Assembly (NCBI GenBank): GCA_964545075.1
Contig: CAZJFS010000113.1
Span: 1-14,008, forward strand
Origin: DAOPXV01 sp035352535
Lineage (GTDB): Bacteria; Muiribacteriota; UBA9980
Direction: 5' to 3'
DNA length: 14,008 bases
Shown here: in pieces, positions 1 through 7,872 of the stretch
How the letters are laid out: the number at the start of each line of letters is the position of its first letter
Position numbering within the stretch: the stretch's first letter is position 1
Translations under genes and position numbers: made by a program
Notes under the pieces: generated by a model
The model's input: only the letters and a program-made list of their open reading frames with translations
The model's database searches: none
What the model was told of the DNA's origin: nothing

Positions 1-1723
1 GAGAAATTTTCCAGTATTTTGCATCAGCGGTAGCGGTTTCACTAAATTCAGGAATTGAATTTACTTCTTCGACAACATGCTTTTTAACTGACCTGGCATA
101 TGTAACTTCGGCGTTAGCGCCTGTCGTTACGTCGAAATTATTTTTTTTATCGATGTTTACATACGAAAGAACTTTTCCATTAGCAAGTCCCATCATGTTG
201 GCTACGGTAGTTTTCGGGGTTACGACAAGGTTGAATTTAGCAAATTTAGTGATGTCGTTTTCAGTGTAAGAGATCGTATAAATTCCAGGTTGAGTGAAAT
301 GCGGGCTGTCAACCTTTACGCCGTTATAAGTAACGTTGAGATTGGGGTTCTCGTTGTCCAATACTTTTGTAATTCCGGTGGTATAAACAGCCGTCAGTTT
401 GAGGTTGAGCTTGGCTTCGAAAGTGCCGCCTTCGAGTATCGTAGCGGTAACGGGTTCAACTACAAGTCTGTCAAAACCGGGGACTTTTACATTGTAGAAT
501 ACCTTTATTACATTCGAATGAGGCATACCCTGTTTAAACGCAATTGCGCGGATAATCGAAGGTTTGTTTATAAAGAACTTGCCGGTATATAATATTCCGG
601 TATCCTGAGTTAGAACAAGCGGAATATAATATCCTTCCGCGGGCTCAACGACGTATCTTATTGAAGCGCCGGGAGTATCGCATTTTATTTCAATTTCCTG
701 AGTAGCCGTAAATATTACGTCAAATTGAGGAACAGGGAAAAATTTAGGCGCTATGACCGGCGAGGTATACATGTTATTTATTTCATTGTTGATCTTCGTA
801 AGATCGACAGGCGCCGTGTTTCCGGTTACGATCGTAACTCCGCCGATAACGACTTCTTTCGTAAACCTGACTTCGCCTATTTTTACTTCCGCGGTATTTG
901 AAGCTTCAACGGGAAGCGTATTGATTACGTTCTGGCGGGTATTGATGATGTTTGTAACCGAATTAAAGCTGTTTACGGTTATCTGATTTCTTGCGTTTAT
1001 AACCGTCGGCGTAGTTTCGTTCGCCTTGAGCAGGAGTACCAATTCGTTCAACATTGATTTTAAAGCGTTTATTTCAGCTAAAGCTTTGTTCAGATCGGTT
1101 TTCAAGCCAGTGATGGTCGTATCGTAATCGGCTTTTTCCTGAACCGAAGTAGGAATCGTAGGAATCGAAACTTCACGGGTGTTTGAGCTGATAGTGCTGA
1201 CTATGGTCTGGGCATTCGCGGTAGATTCAGCGTCAATTTTAATGGTTCCGGGATATACGGTATTGATCTTCGTCTCATCCGTGGTATCGGTCTTGATCAT
1301 TTCGCTGCGTTTTTTAGCCTTTCCCATGAAGTGCTTGAAGAAAGGAATGTTTGTTTTGGTATCGATAACCCTGATAACTGGATATACATCGCCGTCAACA
1401 TAAGGTATCACTATAACGAACGAGTTGCCGGTAAATGATTTTTTCACGAAATTTATCTTGGTTTCAGTCGTAGCGTTTACGACGTCGATATCGCTATTTT
1501 GGTTCGTAATCGTATCTATAGCTCTTAAAGGAGCGTTTAATAACGAAGGAGCTGCCGTCGCCGCAGGAGTTTCAATAGTGCCGGAAACTTCAACGCCGGG
1601 AGCCGCCGTGGTAACAACCGGTGAGTCGCTACCGCCGCCGCCGCCACCGCACGCGGAAAGAGTAAGCATTATAAAAAGGATTCCCATAAGGGCCACAAGT
1701 TTTTTGAAATTAGGCTTAACCAT
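1..1723 (-). CDS. Large surface lipoprotein with chitobiase-C-like and Ig-like domains (3' end outside window)
   Basis: The frame is open without a stop from the ATG at 1723-1721 to the left edge: 574 full codons, C-terminus missing. A strong Shine-Dalgarno AGGAGGT (1731-1737) fixes the start. The N-terminus is a lipoprotein signal: Lys-rich start, hydrophobic core, lipobox LSAC with the lipidated Cys at residue 25, then five Gly and a Ser/Thr/Pro-rich linker. It should therefore be exported and anchored by lipid. Residues about 195-234 have heptad-like Leu/Ile spacing and may form a coiled coil. Residues about 330-412 resemble the chitobiase/beta-hexosaminidase C-terminal beta-sandwich domain (TPGASIRY, then IIRAIAFKQGMPHSN). 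Residues about 413-498 resemble a bacterial Ig-like domain (LEGGTF, ending PGIYTISYTENDIT). No catalytic domain is seen in the part present, so an adhesin or surface scaffold role is inferred. Lipoprotein call confident, function unknown. Confidence 0.85.
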   Translation of the reverse strand, partial: MVKPNFKKLVALMGILFIMLTLSACGGGGGGSDSPVVTTAAPGVEVSGTIETPAATAAPSLLNAPLRAIDTITNQNSDIDVVNATTETKINFVKKSFTGNSFVIVIPYVDGDVYPVIRVIDTKTNIPFFKHFMGKAKKRSEMIKTDTTDETKINTVYPGTIKIDAESTANAQTIVSTISSNTREVSIPTIPTSVQEKADYDTTITGLKTDLNKALAEINALKSMLNELVLLLKANETTPTVINARNQITVNSFNSVTNIINTRQNVINTLPVEASNTAEVKIGEVRFTKEVVIGGVTIVTGNTAPVDLTKINNEINNMYTSPVIAPKFFPVPQFDVIFTATQEIEIKCDTPGASIRYVVEPAEGYYIPLVLTQDTGILYTGKFFINKPSIIRAIAFKQGMPHSNVIKVFYNVKVPGFDRLVVEPVTATILEGGTFEAKLNLKLTAVYTTGITKVLDNENPNLNVTYNGVKVDSPHFTQPGIYTISYTENDITKFAKFNLVVTPKTTVANMMGLANGKVLSYVNIDKKNNFDVTTGANAEVTYARSVKKHVVEEVNSIPEFSETATADAKYWKIS

Positions 1724-1766
1724 TAACTGTACCTCCTGAATTTTTTTGGTATTTTAAGCTTTTTAT

Positions 1767-1813
1767 AAAAAAATAAAACAACCGGCAATTATAAACTAAT
1801 CACCGATTGTTTT
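1767..1813 (-). terminator. Terminator-like hairpin in the lipoprotein leader (possible attenuator)
   Basis: Read on the minus strand, AAAACAATCGG (1813-1803) can pair with CCGGTTGTTTT (1785-1775); the one mismatch becomes a G-U pair in RNA. The loop is 17 nt. It is followed by A and then seven T (1773-1767). It lies between the predicted start of transcription and the lipoprotein ATG, about 44 nt before the ATG, so it could act as an attenuator. The stem is AU-rich and weak, so this is tentative. Confidence 0.35.
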
Positions 1814-1931
1814 AATTATATTCATAAAATTTTAAATTCTAAGTTTTTAATAAACAAAATCTTCTCATTTCTCAGCAAATTATTGAATTTATATTTTAAG
1901 TGAACAATCTGAGGCAAAAATCAATGTTCTC

Positions 1932-1960
1932 ATTATACATAAGTCATTATTAAAAGTCAA
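1932..1960 (-). promoter_or_regulatory. Sigma-70-type promoter of the lipoprotein gene
   Basis: On the minus strand a -35 box TTGACT (1960-1955) and a perfect -10 box TATAAT (1937-1932) are separated by exactly 17 bp. The predicted start near 1925 gives a leader of about 200 nt before the lipoprotein ATG, long enough to carry regulation. Confidence 0.75.
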
Positions 1961-2066
1961 TATTTTTTTTAGCCTGTTTAAGATCGGCGGCATGGCGTAA
2001 TTCATCACGCTTAATATCACGCCTTATTAAACAAATGGAATAGTGATTTTTTCAATCCGAATATGT

Positions 2067-3077
2067 TCAGGCCAAAAATATCCTGTCGAGCACTTCAAAA
2101 TTACCCGTTTTAAAATAATCGCCAAGATGCGTTCCGCTGCCCGTTATTGCGGCAAGGCCTTCCACGATATGCTCTTTTTCTATACCCGCGATTGAAAGTT
2201 CGCCGTATGAAATAGCGATCCCGAGTTTAGCGAAGGCCGTCCTTATTTTTTCGTATATGCTCATATCGCGGGTCTGCTCGCCGTAAATGAAAACGGCTAT
2301 TATCGTTCCAGCGGCGACAATCTGGCCGTGAGTCGGGCGCAAACTCGTATATTGTTTTTGAAGTTTTAAAAGCGCGTGATACAGGACGTGTTCTCCCGCC
2401 GCGTTCAAGGCGCTGTTATCGCGTTTTACCATGACCAGGGAAGAATCGTGCAAAAACCTCGCGAGAGCCCTCACCGAAAAATCGTTGTAACCGTCGAATT
2501 TTTTTATAACCCATTCAAGAGCGTCGAAGCATTCACGAACGTTAGCGATCACTTTATCGCGCGACATGTCGCCGCTCTTATATTGCAGGTCGATGGACGC
2601 AGCGACCATCGTAAAAAGATCGCCGAACCCAGACCTGCACCATTTTACGAGCTCGGATTGAGGCATTTCCAGAAGATCTTTCATGCTGATAAGGACCTTT
2701 TCAGGGAGCGTGGTTTTTTCAAGCGTGTTCACGCCGTTATATTTTATGACGCTCCTGTCGAGGCTTATGCAGGAAGTCGAAAGTATGGCCGGAATTACGA
2801 TTATAGGTTTCCCTCCGGCGCAGGCGCGGCCAATATCGAGCGCTGCGCACCCTCCGACGGCGATTATGCGGCGGTATTCGCGGCTTTCTTTTATGATCGG
2901 TATCTGCCCGGAATCGTTATTTCTGACCACGACGATGTTTTTATGTCCCGAAACTTTCGAAAAATTATAAGGGTCGGTGACCAGCAAAGTTTCGTTATCC
3001 GCGATACGACCGACGATGGAACATATGCTCTCGTCAAGAAACTCGAGGTCCGGCATTTTCAATGAAATTTCTTTCAT
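2067..3077 (-). CDS. Glycerol-1-phosphate dehydrogenase / dehydroquinate-synthase-like metal-dependent enzyme
   Basis: A 336-residue protein of the iron-dependent alcohol dehydrogenase superfamily, closest in pattern to the glycerol-1-phosphate dehydrogenase (Fe-ADH_2) branch. The nucleotide-binding turn is GGCAALD (75-81), where the family usually has GGG. The three expected metal ligands can be placed: Asp153 in GFGDLF, His230 in AGEHVLYHAL and His250 in RPTHGQ. The usual substrate-side motif after the PT is changed to PAILSTSCISLD (96-107), so the substrate may not be glycerol phosphate. The length is normal for the family. ATG at 3077 has GGAGG (3091-3087) 9 nt upstream, and only 4 nt separate it from the preceding gene, so it is co-transcribed with the two radical SAM genes. 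Superfamily confident; reaction (NAD(P)H-linked ketone reduction or sugar-phosphate cyclisation) unknown. Confidence 0.8.
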   Translation of the reverse strand: MKEISLKMPDLEFLDESICSIVGRIADNETLLVTDPYNFSKVSGHKNIVVVRNNDSGQIPIIKESREYRRIIAVGGCAALDIGRACAGGKPIIVIPAILSTSCISLDRSVIKYNGVNTLEKTTLPEKVLISMKDLLEMPQSELVKWCRSGFGDLFTMVAASIDLQYKSGDMSRDKVIANVRECFDALEWVIKKFDGYNDFSVRALARFLHDSSLVMVKRDNSALNAAGEHVLYHALLKLQKQYTSLRPTHGQIVAAGTIIAVFIYGEQTRDMSIYEKIRTAFAKLGIAISYGELSIAGIEKEHIVEGLAAITGSGTHLGDYFKTGNFEVLDRIFLA

Positions 3078-3081
3078 TCCG

Positions 3082-4287
3082 TCAATCCTCCAGATATTCC
3101 CAGGGTTCCGCCGCCGGCTCGGGGTTTACGCAAAAAGGATTCGCCGGGCTTCTTCCTGAAATTTTTTCAATCTCCATCTCGAAATTTATGCCGGAGCACC
3201 TGCCGCCGTGTTCAAAGCACTTTTCGCAGCGTTCGAGCAGGAGCGAAAGCCATTTCCGGAATCCGTCCAGTTTTTTCGAGCCGGCCCAGATATCGATAAG
3301 GCGGTCTTTCGGATATTCGCCGAGCTTGAAATTCTCGCCCTGATAGATCGAATAATGGTGGGGCCAGTAGGTTCCGTCGGAGGCTATGGAAATTGCGACG
3401 TTACCGTAGGGATATGTTATCCTCGGGAATTTAACATTATGCGCCATCAACTTCGGCGAATAAAATCCCGAATGCGAAACGTGTATCCCCGGATAATTTT
3501 TCCAGAGCTCGCGGACCGCGGCGGCGGATCTGGCATGCTCCTCGAAGTCAAGCGATATTTTCAAATTATCGGCGCCTCTGCCTATGGAGCGCATATAGAA
3601 CAAATTTATCGCGACGCCGTATTCACTCACGAGATCGAATATGGCGGGCATTTCGGCGGCGTTGTTCTTCGTGAGTATGGTATTGAACCTGAGCCTGACG
3701 CCGGCCGCCTTCATCAATTTCATCGTTCTTAAAAGCTTTTCAAAACTTCCGGAGCCGCGAAGGGCGTCATGCGTCGCGCCTATGCCGTCGAGACTGACCG
3801 TAACCTGATCCAGTTCAAGCCCGGCTATCTTTTTAACGACGTCTTCCGCGTCATCATAGGTCCCGTTCGTTTGAAGCGAAACGGCGAACCCGAGTTTTTT
3901 CGAACGGGATAAGATTTCGTACCAGTCGTCCCTCAGAGTGGGCTCGCCGCCGGTAAAACGCGCGTTGATGACGCCCGTCGAACTCATCTCATCCAGCGCT
4001 CCGAGCCATTTTTCAGTGGACAGTCCGGCGCCCCTCTCGTTCGCGGCGTTCGTGAAACAATGCCGGCACCTAAGATTGCATTCCCTGGTAAGCTCGATAT
4101 ATACCTGTATGGGCGATGACACGATATCGCAGCGGCCGTGAGCCGCCATCATCGGTATGCGGCGTCCGACTTCACGGGCATCGTTATCCGAAAGACCTTC
4201 CGTAAAGCGATAGCTCATGGTATGCGTGTCGAACCAAATGCCTCCGAATTTTTCTTCGCGAAATATTATAATAAAATTCACTCTCAC
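3082..4287 (-). CDS. Radical SAM protein with reduced SPASM/twitch-type C-terminus
   Basis: 401 residues. The radical SAM cluster motif CNLRCRHC has Cys70, Cys74 and Cys77. TGGEPTL (112-118) is the SAM-binding GGE motif, followed by the LQTNGT and VSLDG strands of the barrel. The C-terminus has Cys354, Cys357, Cys364 and Cys386 (CEKC...GGRCSG...FC), enough for one auxiliary Fe-S cluster. Where SPASM proteins usually have a Cys after the DG strand, this one has WPHH (308-311). Before the barrel, residues 10-28 (REEKFGGIWFD...) resemble the short leading hairpin seen in PqqE/peptide-maturase-like members. Start: GTG 4287, with a second GTG at 4281. No ATG lies upstream before an in-frame stop and no clear Shine-Dalgarno is visible, so the start is uncertain. 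It is the middle gene of the operon, 82 nt after the B12-type enzyme. Peptide or small-molecule modification is plausible; substrate unknown. Confidence 0.85.
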   Translation of the reverse strand: MRVNFIIIFREEKFGGIWFDTHTMSYRFTEGLSDNDAREVGRRIPMMAAHGRCDIVSSPIQVYIELTRECNLRCRHCFTNAANERGAGLSTEKWLGALDEMSSTGVINARFTGGEPTLRDDWYEILSRSKKLGFAVSLQTNGTYDDAEDVVKKIAGLELDQVTVSLDGIGATHDALRGSGSFEKLLRTMKLMKAAGVRLRFNTILTKNNAAEMPAIFDLVSEYGVAINLFYMRSIGRGADNLKISLDFEEHARSAAAVRELWKNYPGIHVSHSGFYSPKLMAHNVKFPRITYPYGNVAISIASDGTYWPHHYSIYQGENFKLGEYPKDRLIDIWAGSKKLDGFRKWLSLLLERCEKCFEHGGRCSGINFEMEIEKISGRSPANPFCVNPEPAAEPWEYLED

Positions 4288-4369
4288 TATAACGAATTTA
4301 AAATGCCTGGCATGCCATCAGCGAGTATAAGAGAAGCGATATCATGCCATTTCAAGCAGGGGCGCCTTA

Positions 4370-5782
4370 TCAATTTACCTTAAGCGCCGCTATCTCATCC
4401 GGGCATATATATTCCATGGCGTTTATTTTCTTATATGCCATTTTAACCAATTCCACGAGCTGCGTGTTATTAAGATAAGAATTTATGTTTACCGCCGGAA
4501 CGCTCGAATAGCGTGAAAGTTTTTCATCGGAAAAATCTCCGGGCGCGTCCTGTTTTAAACTATCCGCCGCCGTTTCCTTACCTCGATAGATCCGTGTCTT
4601 CCATAATTTATCCTCAAACCGCTTTGACATCTCGGTTCCCGCATATAAATTCGTAATGAAAAAAGTGCAGTCGCGCATATTGTTTTTTTTCAGATCGACC
4701 GCGAAATTTATGGTCTCGGCCATTTCCTCAAGCGTCTCATCGGGAAAGCCGATCATAAAAAAACAGCGGCAGTAAATATTATATTTATGAAAAAGCGCGA
4801 CGTTGAGCATTACGGTGTCCAGATTCAAAAATTTTTTGAGTTCCTTTTGCTTTTCACGGCTTCCGGTTTCCACGCCCATCGAAACGAAATTACAGCCTGT
4901 TTCAGCAAGGCGCCTTATTTTTTCCTCGTCGAGATGATCCGCCCGGCCTATACAGCTGTAATTGACGTCCACCTTCGATATCGCGTCAAAAAACTCCAGG
5001 ACCCAGTTTCTGTCGGCGAAGAATGAGTCGTCGAGAAATCCTATATTGATCCTCCCGAATTTTTCCCTGTGGAATTTTATTTCGTCGATTATTCTTCCAA
5101 CCGAATGGCGCCTGACTTTTTCAGGCCATAAAAAAGGCGACGCGCAATAAGTGCAGCGGTACGCGCAACCGCGCGAAGTCGTCATAAAGACGGAGCGCGG
5201 GACCGCCAGCTTCTCTTGAAGCTCGAAATAAGGGTTCATATCGATAAGAGAGTAATCCAGAAAAGGCAATTCATCCAAATTTTGAATATATTCATGCTTC
5301 GCGTTCACGAATACCCGGCCGTCTTTTTTATAGGCAATTCCGTCTATATCGTCATATTTACCGGGAGCGGCCGTCAATATATTGAAAAGCGACATTTCAC
5401 CTTCGCCGATAACGCCGAGATCGATAGCGGCCGATCCCATAATCCGTTCCGCCGAAGCTGTCATCAGAGGGCCGCCGCCCGCGATCATGATCGAAGGCGC
5501 GAGTTTTTTGACCTCGCGGCATAAACTGAAAACGGCTTCATCGCCGCCCTGATAGATGGAAACGCCAAGAAAGCGGGGACCTCTGGCCGCGATCATTTCT
5601 GCCGCGGCGCGAAGCCCCATGTTTTTACAGCTGGAGTCTATTATTTCAGCGCGAAGCCCTTTCGAGTTAATATATGAGGCAAGATACAAAAGGTTAAGCG
5701 CCGGTTTTATATCCATGCGCAATTTCGTATCCCAGGCCAGCGGCGTCGCCAGAAGAACTATGTCCGGACGGGTCGGTAACAT
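4370..5782 (-). CDS. B12-binding-domain radical SAM protein (class B / BchE-like architecture)
   Basis: 470 residues. An N-terminal Rossmann-like cobalamin-binding domain (about 25-140) has the typical LNLLYLASYI start, an AGGGPLMTA strand-turn (101-110) and VIGEGE (124-129). It lacks an obvious DxHxxG, as many members do, so any cobalamin may bind without a His ligand. A radical SAM barrel follows with the cluster motif CAYRCTYC: Cys206, Cys210, Cys213. FLDDSFF (249-255), GVETGS (303-308) and MIGFPDET (343-350) are family signatures of the barrel. Residues about 400-470 are unassigned. The family includes methyltransferases, ring-forming and cyclase enzymes, and lipid-modifying enzymes; which applies here is unknown. 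ATG 5782 has GGGAG (5801-5797) 14 nt upstream, a rather long spacing, under a near-consensus promoter. It is the first gene of the three-gene operon. Confidence 0.88.
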   Translation of the reverse strand: MLPTRPDIVLLATPLAWDTKLRMDIKPALNLLYLASYINSKGLRAEIIDSSCKNMGLRAAAEMIAARGPRFLGVSIYQGGDEAVFSLCREVKKLAPSIMIAGGGPLMTASAERIMGSAAIDLGVIGEGEMSLFNILTAAPGKYDDIDGIAYKKDGRVFVNAKHEYIQNLDELPFLDYSLIDMNPYFELQEKLAVPRSVFMTTSRGCAYRCTYCASPFLWPEKVRRHSVGRIIDEIKFHREKFGRINIGFLDDSFFADRNWVLEFFDAISKVDVNYSCIGRADHLDEEKIRRLAETGCNFVSMGVETGSREKQKELKKFLNLDTVMLNVALFHKYNIYCRCFFMIGFPDETLEEMAETINFAVDLKKNNMRDCTFFITNLYAGTEMSKRFEDKLWKTRIYRGKETAADSLKQDAPGDFSDEKLSRYSSVPAVNINSYLNNTQLVELVKMAYKKINAMEYICPDEIAALKVN

Positions 5783-5825
5783 TTAAAGATCATTCGCTCC
5801 CGAAAGTTTTTTATACTACATGCTA

Positions 5826-5853
5826 ATTATAACATAATTGAAAGTTTTGTCAA
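5826..5853 (-). promoter_or_regulatory. Consensus promoter of the radical-SAM operon
   Basis: On the minus strand a perfect -35 TTGACA (5853-5848), a 16-bp spacer and a perfect -10 TATAAT (5831-5826), preceded by TGT, an extended -10. Expected start near 5819, leader about 37 nt. So close a match suggests strong basal transcription unless a repressor is involved. Confidence 0.85.
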
Positions 5854-5865
5854 CGGGGTCCGGGA

Positions 5866-5894
5866 TTGATTTTTAAACCTTAATGTGATAAAAT
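5866..5894 (+). promoter_or_regulatory. Extended -10 promoter of the transketolase genes
   Basis: -35 TTGATT (5866-5871), 17-bp spacer, -10 TAAAAT (5889-5894) with TGA directly in front (5886-5888), the extended -10 motif. The expected start near 5901 gives a 34-nt leader before the TTG codon. Its -35 box lies only 12 bp from the -35 box of the divergent operon promoter. Confidence 0.75.
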
Positions 5895-5934
5895 AAAGGC
5901 ATTAGAAATTCATATAATTTTTGGAGGAATCAAA

Positions 5935-6762
5935 TTGGCTTCCGATTACACCGAACTTAAAAAACACGCTAAATCCATCCGCAAAAATATATTAAAGGCG
6001 ATATATTCAGCGAATTCAGGGCATCCGGGCGGTTCGCTTTCATCGGCGGATATCATGTCGGTGCTCTATTTCAAGCACCTCAATCACGATCCGAAAAATC
6101 CCTGGAAAGAAGACCGCGACAGGGTCATATTCTCGAAAGGCCACGCTTCGGCTCTTCTTTACTCGACCCTCGCCGAATGCGGCTATATAGAACCCGCCGA
6201 AATCGAGACTTTCAGAAAGCTGCATTCAAGGCTTCAAGGCCACCCCGTCTACCATAAAATTCCGGGCATCGAAGCCACGGGCGGACCGCTGGGCCAGGGC
6301 TTCTCCTTCGGCATAGGCGTCGGGCTCGCCGCAAGACTTTCAAAACTCGATTATAAAACTTACATTTTAATAGGCGACGGCGAAATGCAGGAAGGGCTCG
6401 TATGGGAAGCCGCCATGGCCGCGGGCCACTACAAGCTTTCAAATATCTGCTGCATCCTCGATTACAACGGCCTCCAGATCGACGGCGACGTTGAAAAAAT
6501 CATGCGCGTATCGCCCGTAGCCGATAAATTCAGGGCCTTCAACTTCAACGTCATGGAAATTGACGGCCACGACTACGCCCAGATAGACACCGCATTCGCT
6601 CACGCTAGAACGAAAAATGACAAGCCGACCATCATCATCGCCAAAACGATAAAGGGCAAAGGCGTATCTTTCATGGAAAACGATTACACATGGCACGGCA
6701 AGGCGCCAAATAAAGAACAATACGAAAGGGCTATCAGCGATATAGAAAAGATGGAAAGCTAA
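5935..6762 (+). CDS. Transketolase, N-terminal (thiamine-diphosphate-binding) subunit
   Basis: 275 residues, the length of the N-terminal half of a split transketolase. It transfers two-carbon ketol units between sugar phosphates in the non-oxidative pentose phosphate pathway, acting in the cytoplasm with the C-terminal subunit encoded next. Visible motifs are SGHPGGS (28-34), SKGHAS (68-72 region, His70), GGPLGQG (116-122) and the thiamine-diphosphate motif GDGEMQEG (147-154) ending at Asn178 in LDYNGLQ. KTIKGKG (237-243) and the WHG at 253-255 are also typical. The start is a TTG codon with GGAGG (5923-5927) 7 nt upstream; no nearby ATG gives the full N-terminus. Many C-ending codons suggest higher expression than the neighbours. 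A role in a dedicated sugar pathway linked to the divergent operon is possible but not shown. Confidence 0.95.
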   Translation: MASDYTELKKHAKSIRKNILKAIYSANSGHPGGSLSSADIMSVLYFKHLNHDPKNPWKEDRDRVIFSKGHASALLYSTLAECGYIEPAEIETFRKLHSRLQGHPVYHKIPGIEATGGPLGQGFSFGIGVGLAARLSKLDYKTYILIGDGEMQEGLVWEAAMAAGHYKLSNICCILDYNGLQIDGDVEKIMRVSPVADKFRAFNFNVMEIDGHDYAQIDTAFAHARTKNDKPTIIIAKTIKGKGVSFMENDYTWHGKAPNKEQYERAISDIEKMES

Positions 6763-6817
6763 AAAAACGAACATGATAAAGTTTTTATAAAGATATTTTT
6801 ACTAAGGAGATATATAA

Positions 6818-7762
6818 ATGGCTGACTTAAAAGCGACAAGAAACGGGTACGGCGAAGCGCTCGTTGAACTCGGAGCGAAAAACCCAAGGATCGTCGTTCT
6901 CGACGCCGACCTTTCAAAATCCACTATGACATACATGTTCGGCGAAAAATATCCGGACAGGTTCTTCAACATGGGAATAGCCGAACAAAATCTTATGTGC
7001 ACCGCGGGCGGCCTGTCATCATGCGGTTACATCCCCTTCGCTTCGAGCTTCGGAATATTCGCGTCGGGCCGCGCTTACGAACAGATCAGAAACACCATCT
7101 GCTACTCGAAATTAAACGTCAAAATAGGCGCGACGCACGGCGGAATAACCGTCGGCGAAGACGGCGCGACGCATCAGGGCCTTGAAGAGATAGCCCTTAT
7201 GAGAGCGATCCCCAATATGACCGTCATAGTTCCGGCCGATTTCCACGAAGCGAAAATGGCTACGATAGCCGCCGCCGAACACGTCGGACCAGTCTATTTA
7301 AGGCTCGGCCGCGATAAGGTTCAGACAGTTACTGATTATACGAAAACGCCGTTCGAGATCGGAAAAGGCTGCCTTTTAGCCGACGGGACCGACGTCACTA
7401 TCATCGCCTGCGGGCTGATGACCGCCCAGGCCTTGGAAGCGGCGGCGGCGCTTAAATCCAGCGGCATCTCGGCCGCCGTCGTGAACCTTCCGACGATCAA
7501 GCCGCTCGATAAAGCGCTCATTCACAAAATGGCTCAAAAAACTCGCGCCATAGTCACATGCGAGGAACACCAGGTAGCCGGAGGCATGGGATCGGCCGTC
7601 TGCGAATATCTTTCATCCAATATCCCCACTCCCGTAAAATTCGTCGGCATCAACGACACATTTGGCGAAAGCGGAAAGCCGAACGAACTTCTGGAGGCTT
7701 ACGGCCTCATGGCTAAAAATATCGTGGACGCGGTCAACGAAGTTTTAAAGCTTAAAAAATAA
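6818..7762 (+). CDS. Transketolase, C-terminal (pyrimidine-binding) subunit
   Basis: 314 residues, the Pyr plus C-terminal domains of a split transketolase, working as partner of the subunit upstream. The N-terminal Pyr domain has GIAEQN (53-58), whose Glu56 should activate the thiamine cofactor, and THGGITVGEDGATHQG (106-121). The C-terminal domain starts around residue 190 with VTIIACGLM and includes the usual VVNLPTIKPLD and EEHQVAGGMGSA stretches. ATG 6818 has AAGGAG (6804-6809) 8 nt upstream. It lies 55 nt after the first subunit on the same transcript. The pair also resembles the two-gene transketolase-like layout of DXS/pyruvate dehydrogenase E1 relatives, but the HPGG and GEDGATHQ motifs favour transketolase. 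Confidence 0.95.
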   Translation: MADLKATRNGYGEALVELGAKNPRIVVLDADLSKSTMTYMFGEKYPDRFFNMGIAEQNLMCTAGGLSSCGYIPFASSFGIFASGRAYEQIRNTICYSKLNVKIGATHGGITVGEDGATHQGLEEIALMRAIPNMTVIVPADFHEAKMATIAAAEHVGPVYLRLGRDKVQTVTDYTKTPFEIGKGCLLADGTDVTIIACGLMTAQALEAAAALKSSGISAAVVNLPTIKPLDKALIHKMAQKTRAIVTCEEHQVAGGMGSAVCEYLSSNIPTPVKFVGINDTFGESGKPNELLEAYGLMAKNIVDAVNEVLKLKK

Positions 7763-7782
7763 GTTTTCATATTCAGGTTCTT

Positions 7783-7811
7783 TTGACAATCATTATTTTG
7801 CCGAATAATAT
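7783..7811 (+). promoter_or_regulatory. Likely promoter for the DUF486-amidase-pentapeptide genes
   Basis: Perfect -35 TTGACA (7783-7788), 17-bp spacer, -10 TAATAT (7806-7811; four of six match TATAAT). It lies 20 nt after the transketolase stop and about 60 nt before the next start, so the next three genes may form their own transcript in addition to any read-through. Confidence 0.55.
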
Positions 7812-7872
7812 GGTGTGATGGCATATAACGATAAATGCCGTCGCATCATATTTGATTTTTTAGGAGTTTTAT

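Larger units (their letters stand above)
1724..2066. other. Intergenic region of 343 nt between the operon end and the lipoprotein gene
   Basis: AT-rich and without a credible ORF. It holds the lipoprotein promoter, its leader hairpin and its ribosome-binding site. Downstream of the dehydrogenase stop codon, on the minus strand, GCGTGA-TGAA-TTACGC (2011-1996) can form a 6-bp hairpin, but no T-tract follows. I see no convincing terminator for the upstream operon. Confidence 0.6.

Noticed and set aside
2376..3065. A 229-codon open frame antisense to the dehydrogenase gene
   Set aside because: It lies inside a well-supported enzyme gene, has no ribosome-binding site and no recognisable domain. 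It follows from codon bias of the gene on the other strand.
4308..4317. Palindrome TGGCATGCCA between the two radical SAM genes
   Set aside because: Perfect 10-bp palindrome but isolated in an operon gap, with no promoter boxes or repeats around it to support a role.
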